This document shows positions 60,042 to 64,000 of a stretch of DNA of 64,000 nucleotides, one piece after another (the first letter of the stretch is position 1; each line of letters opens with the position of its first letter). Made by a program: the position numbers and the translations under genes. The DNA comes from Candidatus Eisenbacteria bacterium (GTDB taxonomy: Bacteria > Eisenbacteria > RBG-16-71-46 > SZUA-252): positions 77,635 to 141,634 of the forward strand of contig VBOZ01000017.1 in the NCBI GenBank assembly GCA_005893305.1. The letters run 5' to 3'. The notes beneath the pieces are model-generated. The model had not been told where the DNA came from. It did no database searches and saw only the letters and a list, made by a program, of their open reading frames with translations.

Positions 60042-62111
60042 ATGGCCTCCTTGACCGATTCGGTTCGCTTCTTGAAAGGCGTGGGCCCCGAGATGGCCGG
60101 CAGGCTCGCGCGCCTCGGGATCCACACGATCCGGGACCTCCTCTTCCACGTCCCGACGGGATACCGCGACCGCAGCGCGACCGTTCCCATCTCGCGCCTC
60201 GCGGCCGGCGCCGAGGCTTCGATCGTGGCGACCCTCGCCGACCTCCGAGCGCGTCCCTTCCGGGGGAGGCGGAATCTCTCGGGGACCCTCCGCGATGAGA
60301 CCGGATTCGTACGGGTCACCTGGTTCAATCAGCCCTATCTCGCCTCGACGCTCCAGGTGGGGGAGCGATACCACTTCTCCGGCACGGTCCAGGCGTTCCG
60401 CGGCCTCGAGCTCCACAACCCCGAATTCGAGCCGGTCGATTCGACGGACGGGCACCTGCACGTGGGGCGTGTCGTTCCGCGTTACGCCCTGACGGAAGGG
60501 GTGGTCGAGCGATGGCTCCGCGCGCGGGTGCGCGGCGCGCTCGACGACCTCCCGCGCATCCCCGACGTGGTTCCCGAGGAGTGGAGGTCCCGTTGCGGGG
60601 TGCCGCCGCTCGCGCAGGCCCTCGAGGAAGTCCACTTTCCTCCGCGCCCCGAGGACGCGGAGCCGGCGCGCCGGCGCCTGGCGCTGGAGGAGCTTCTAAC
60701 CCTCCAGGTTGCGCTCCAGTTCGCCCGGCGGAACCACAGGAAGGGGAGCCGCGCTCCCGCGCTCGATCGAGGCGCGGCGGCGGCGGCGGGCTTCATCGAG
60801 GGCCTCCCGTTTCCGCTCACGCCGGCCCAGCGGCGGGCGGTGGATGCGGTCGGCGCGGATCTCGATCTCGAAACACCGATGCGTCGTCTTCTCCTCGGCG
60901 ATGTCGGCTCGGGGAAGACCGTGGTCGCGCTGGCCGCCGCCGTGCGTGCCGTCGGAGCGGGGCAGCAGGCGGCGATCCTCGCGCCGACGGCCCTTCTCGC
61001 GGAGCAGCACGCGGCCACCGCGTCGCGCTTCCTCGCGGGCACCGGCATTTCGTTCGGGCTCCGCACGGCCGCCACCCCGCCGGCGGAGCGGCGCCGCCTC
61101 GAGGCCGGGTTTCAGTCGGGCGAGATCCCGATCGCCATCGGAACGCACGCGCTTCTCGAGCGCGACGTCTCATTCCGGTCCCTCGCGCTCGTGGTGGTCG
61201 ACGAGCAGCACCGCTTCGGGGTACGCCAGCGGATCACGCTGACGCGGCGCGGCGACGCGCGGGCGTCGGCCCACCTCCTCGTGCTGACCGCGACCCCGAT
61301 CCCCCGCAGCCTGGCGATGACCCTCTACGGCGACCTCGATCTATCGATCCTGGACGAGAAGCCGCCCGGGCGCGTGCCGGTCGAGACGAGGTCGATCGAC
61401 GGCGACCGCCCCGGCGCTTTGGTGGACCTCCTCCGGGACGAGGTCGCGGCCGGAGGAAGCGCATTCGTCGTCTACCCGGTGGTCGAGGAGAGCGAAACCC
61501 TCGACCTGAAGGCGGCGACCGCGATGGCCGCGAAGCTCTCGAAGACGGCCGCCCTCGGCGCGGCCGGCGTCGCGCTGGTGCACGGGCGCCTCAAGGCGGA
61601 GGAGCGGCGCGACGCGCTCGAGCGCATCCGAAGCGGCCAGGCCCGCATCCTCGTCGCGACAACGGTCGTGGAGGTGGGGCTCGATATTCCGGAGGCGACC
61701 CTCATAGCGATCGAGCACCCGGAGCGCTTCGGGCTGGCCCAGCTCCATCAGCTCCGCGGCCGCGTGGGGCGGGCCGACCGGCCGGGGCGCTGCGTCCTCG
61801 TCCGGGGCAAGGGAATCGGGGCCCTGGCGAGGAAGCGGCTCCAGATATTTCAAACGGTCTCGGACGGCTTTCGGCTGGCCGAGGAGGATTTGAGGCTCCG
61901 CGGTCCGGGTGAGATACTCGGGACGTCGCAGCACGGATTTCCGGAGTTCCACGCCGCTGACGTGACCCGCGACACGGACCTGATCGAGGCGGCCCGCGAA
62001 TGGGGCCGCCTCCTTCTCGAGCAGGGGGAAACCGAGGGCGGCGGGCCGGGTCTCAAGGCGTGGATCGAGGCGCATTTCGCCGGCGCCGATCGCTATCTGG
62101 GAAGCGGGTAG
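60042..62111 (+). CDS. recG: ATP-dependent DNA helicase RecG
   Basis: The 689-residue helicase remodels stalled replication forks and branched DNA. The N-terminal wedge domain has LKGVGPEMAGRLARLGIHTI and the OB-like strand VRVTWFNQPYL. The motor has Walker A LLLGDVGSGKTVVA (about 284-297), the DEQH box VVDEQHRFGVRQR (about 386-398), LTATPIPRSLAMT and LVATTVVEVGLDIPEA. The C-terminal RecG motif DGFRLAEEDLRLRGPGEILG is intact. Length is normal for the family. It begins 78 nt after the pilin operon, and no close partner gene is adjacent. Confidence 0.96.
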   Translation: MASLTDSVRFLKGVGPEMAGRLARLGIHTIRDLLFHVPTGYRDRSATVPISRLAAGAEASIVATLADLRARPFRGRRNLSGTLRDETGFVRVTWFNQPYLASTLQVGERYHFSGTVQAFRGLELHNPEFEPVDSTDGHLHVGRVVPRYALTEGVVERWLRARVRGALDDLPRIPDVVPEEWRSRCGVPPLAQALEEVHFPPRPEDAEPARRRLALEELLTLQVALQFARRNHRKGSRAPALDRGAAAAAGFIEGLPFPLTPAQRRAVDAVGADLDLETPMRRLLLGDVGSGKTVVALAAAVRAVGAGQQAAILAPTALLAEQHAATASRFLAGTGISFGLRTAATPPAERRRLEAGFQSGEIPIAIGTHALLERDVSFRSLALVVVDEQHRFGVRQRITLTRRGDARASAHLLVLTATPIPRSLAMTLYGDLDLSILDEKPPGRVPVETRSIDGDRPGALVDLLRDEVAAGGSAFVVYPVVEESETLDLKAATAMAAKLSKTAALGAAGVALVHGRLKAEERRDALERIRSGQARILVATTVVEVGLDIPEATLIAIEHPERFGLAQLHQLRGRVGRADRPGRCVLVRGKGIGALARKRLQIFQTVSDGFRLAEEDLRLRGPGEILGTSQHGFPEFHAADVTRDTDLIEAAREWGRLLLEQGETEGGGPGLKAWIEAHFAGADRYLGSG

Positions 62112-62192
62112 AAAAATGGCCAAAGATGCAGGGCGAGCGGCCGATAGACGGATCGAACGGGCCTCGACCCGTAGCCTTGAGGAGCGGAACGC

Positions 62193-63125
62193 ATGACCCT
62201 CGTATGCCCGAAGTGCAGCGCGCGGTATAACATCCAGGACTCGCTCATCCCTAACCAGGGTGCCCGCGTGAAGTGCAAGAAGTGCGAAACGGTGATGACC
62301 ATTCCGCCCCCGGTGATGGAGCTGGCGCCCCAGGATCTGGAGCTCATCCCGCCGCCGGAACCGGTGCCGTCACCTAGACCATCGTCGATGCGCCGGTCCC
62401 CGACGCCCAGCGCTCCGTCGCCGCGGTCCGCGCCGCCGGCTCCAGCCGCGCCGCCGCCGCCGGCGTCGATCCGGGTGCCCGACGCCCCGTTCGAGCGCGG
62501 CTTCGTAGCCGAGCGGGCTCCCGTCGAATCCGTCGAGTCGGAGATCGTGGTCGATCGGCCGTTCGAAGGCACAGCGAACCTTCCACCGGCCGATCCCGAT
62601 TTCGAGCGAGGCGGGGCGCCGCCGTCGCGTAGCTCCGAGCCGCCGTCGCGAAGTTCCGAGCCGAAGCCGAGGACCCCGCAGCCCCTCCCCGGCATCGACA
62701 CCTCGTTGGCGATGTCCGAGCCGGCCGTCGCGGCCGAGGAGCGCCCGATGTCGATCCCGGTGCCGGAGGCCCCTCCGCGTGCAGCCGCCTCGTTCGAGGC
62801 GCCCGCTCCCGCGCCCGCGGCCGAGTCGACCTCGCCCGCCCCGGCCGGGACGCCGATCCCCGCCGGCCTGTCGCCGGACGATCAGTCGAAACACGAGAAG
62901 GCTCGCCGCCTCGCCCGCGTCCTCGCGTCCGACATCGCGATCTATAACCGCGAGAAACGGGACCGGGGCATCCGGGAAGGGAACCTCGTCGCCATGCTCG
63001 GCTACGAGATCAAGAAGTCGTGGGAGATCTACAAGGAGCGCGTCGGAGCGGAATTCGCCAACTCGACTCCCTACTTCCGAGACGCTCTGAACGAGATGCT
63101 CGCCGAGGGTAAGAAGATCTTCTAG
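62193..63125 (+). CDS. MJ0042-type zinc-ribbon protein with proline-rich linker
   Basis: The 310-residue protein begins with a zinc ribbon: MTLVCPKCSARYNIQDSLIP followed by KCKKCETVM, four cysteines in two CxxC pairs, typical of the MJ0042 family. A long Pro/Ala/Ser-rich region follows (about 40-230), with the near-repeat PPSRSSEPPSRSSEP. A conserved-looking helical domain ends the protein (about 235-310; RARVLASDIAIYNREKRDRG is preceded by KHEKARRL). In related lineages such proteins are widespread, but the role is unknown. No membrane helix was found. The stop overlaps the convergent MFS gene by 4 nt. Confidence 0.75.
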   Translation: MTLVCPKCSARYNIQDSLIPNQGARVKCKKCETVMTIPPPVMELAPQDLELIPPPEPVPSPRPSSMRRSPTPSAPSPRSAPPAPAAPPPPASIRVPDAPFERGFVAERAPVESVESEIVVDRPFEGTANLPPADPDFERGGAPPSRSSEPPSRSSEPKPRTPQPLPGIDTSLAMSEPAVAAEERPMSIPVPEAPPRAAASFEAPAPAPAAESTSPAPAGTPIPAGLSPDDQSKHEKARRLARVLASDIAIYNREKRDRGIREGNLVAMLGYEIKKSWEIYKERVGAEFANSTPYFRDALNEMLAEGKKIF

Positions 63126-64000
63126 GAGTCCCGGGCTTCCGGACCCGCTCGCCCCCGCTTCGCCAGTCGCGTCACCCCGCCCCAGATCCCGCCGAGAAGC
63201 AGGATCGAGCCCGCCGTTCCGACCGTGGCCGCGGGCGAGAGCCAACCTCGCTTCAACATCAGGCCGAGAACCCCGGCGCTGGCCAAGACGCCGGCCCGGG
63301 CCAGGAAATCCCGAAGCGCGAAGACGCGAGCCCGGGCCTCGGGACCGACCGACTCCTGAATGGCGGATTCCGTCGTCACGAGAAGAAACGCGATGAAGAC
63401 TCCCGCGAAGAACGCCGCCGCGGCGAGCGCGGCCGTGTCCTTCAATGCAGCGAAGGAGAGAAGGGCCAGGCCCGCGCCGGCCAGCCCAATGCCGATCCGC
63501 GCCTCGGCCGATCCGGCCTTCCCGCGCCATGCGAGCAGGAGCGTGCCCGCGACCATCCCGGCGGCGGCACACCCGAGGGCCGCGCCGAGCCCCGAGATCA
63601 CGCCGCCCCCCCGCCGCGCGATCACCATCGGCATCGAGACGTGGAGCGCCCCACCCGCCACCCAGAGCAGCGCCACGGTCCCGATCGATCCGAGGACCCG
63701 CGGCGATGCGAGCGCGATCGAGGCCCCCTCGCGGACGTCGCGCGCCAGCGCGCCGTAGATGCGAAGGGGTCCGCCGTCCAGGCGAGGGCGCGTCCGGGGC
63801 TCTATGCGGATGAACGCCAGCGCCGCCACCGAGACGAAGTAGGTCGCCGCGTCGAGGACGAAGCCGATCCTCCACCCGGACCTCTGGATCAGCGCTCCCG
63901 CCAGGAACGACCCGGCGATCGTCGCGAGAATTCCCGCCAGGGTGGCCAGCGAATTCGCCTCGACCAGGGAGTCTTGCGGCACCAGCTCAGGGAGAATCGC
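63122..64000 (-). CDS. MFS transporter, C-terminal part (N-terminus outside the window)
   Basis: About 292 residues are visible and the frame stays open to the right edge. The first residues (AILPELVPQDSLVEANSLAT) match the motif before helix five or six of EntS-like major facilitator proteins. About eight hydrophobic segments follow, including GILATIAGSFLAGALI and FVLDAATYFVSVAALAFI. The C-terminus is short and basic. It is an inner-membrane secondary transporter; the substrate is unknown, with drug or siderophore efflux as the usual roles of this subgroup. It converges on the zinc-ribbon gene. Confidence 0.82.
   Translation of the reverse strand, partial: AILPELVPQDSLVEANSLATLAGILATIAGSFLAGALIQRSGWRIGFVLDAATYFVSVAALAFIRIEPRTRPRLDGGPLRIYGALARDVREGASIALASPRVLGSIGTVALLWVAGGALHVSMPMVIARRGGGVISGLGAALGCAAAGMVAGTLLLAWRGKAGSAEARIGIGLAGAGLALLSFAALKDTAALAAAAFFAGVFIAFLLVTTESAIQESVGPEARARVFALRDFLARAGVLASAGVLGLMLKRGWLSPAATVGTAGSILLLGGIWGGVTRLAKRGRAGPEARDS

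Noticed and set aside
57918-60635. Long - strand open frame opposite the pilin operon and recG
   Set aside because: It spans several well-supported + strand genes and has low-complexity Arg-rich sequence, so it is a shadow frame.

Overview
The window is a very GC-rich, tightly packed bacterial chromosome segment. Almost every gene lies on the + strand and most neighbours overlap by 1-8 nt (GTGA, ATGA, TTGA or TGATG junctions). No tRNA, rRNA, insertion sequence, phage gene or CRISPR array was seen. A Gram-negative-type envelope is suggested by a SurA/PpiD-like exported isomerase, a lipobox protein with SLH-like repeats, type IV pilin-like proteins and a meso-diaminopimelate-type MurE. Two exported proteins end in FlgD-Ig-like/sorting-type C-termini. 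With the GC content this fits an FCB-related, uncultured lineage such as Candidatus Eisenbacteria; that assignment is inference.

Layout. 1-8.2 kb: a truncated mgtE on the - strand, a divergent NtrC-family sigma54 activator, a 467-nt gene-free stretch, a large parvulin-type chaperone, radC and a TPR/SLH-like lipoprotein. 8.2-11 kb: a large exported multidomain protein. 11-15.2 kb: an FMN (RFN) riboswitch with an intrinsic terminator, then ribD-ribE-ribBA-ribH-nusB. 15.2-38.6 kb: a metallophosphoesterase followed by a surface-glycan region with a methyltransferase, nine glycosyltransferases, an epimerase, an UPF0104 membrane protein, DUF2723 and YfhO-type membrane proteins, a GT2/sugar-phosphotransferase-like fusion, a secreted propeller protein and a FemAB/GNAT-like protein. 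One glycosyltransferase in the middle runs on the - strand and splits the cluster.

38.6-55.6 kb: a near-complete division and cell wall (dcw) cluster in the order mraZ, STAS gene, rsmH, ftsL, ftsI (with PASTA), murE, murF, mraY, murD, ftsW, murG, murC, ftsQ, ftsA, ftsZ. It is preceded by a clear TTGACA-N17-TACGAT promoter and three TGGNN repeats with 10-bp period that match the arrangement known for MraZ. murB and ddl are absent. 55.7-60 kb: rpmB (L28) on the - strand, then a minor-pilin operon behind a near-perfect sigma54 promoter. 60-64 kb: recG, a zinc-ribbon protein and the C-terminal part of an MFS transporter on the - strand.

How they work together. The rib genes supply riboflavin, and their read-through chain continues without an obvious terminator into the glycan genes. 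The dcw cluster makes and places septal peptidoglycan. The sigma54 activator at 1.3 kb is a candidate, though not proven, regulator of the pilin promoter at 56.2 kb. The most interesting points are the pilin sigma54 promoter, the MraZ operator, the non-canonical STAS gene inside the dcw cluster, the GT2 fusion with an eroded phosphotransferase domain, and the riboswitch-headed chain running into glycan genes.
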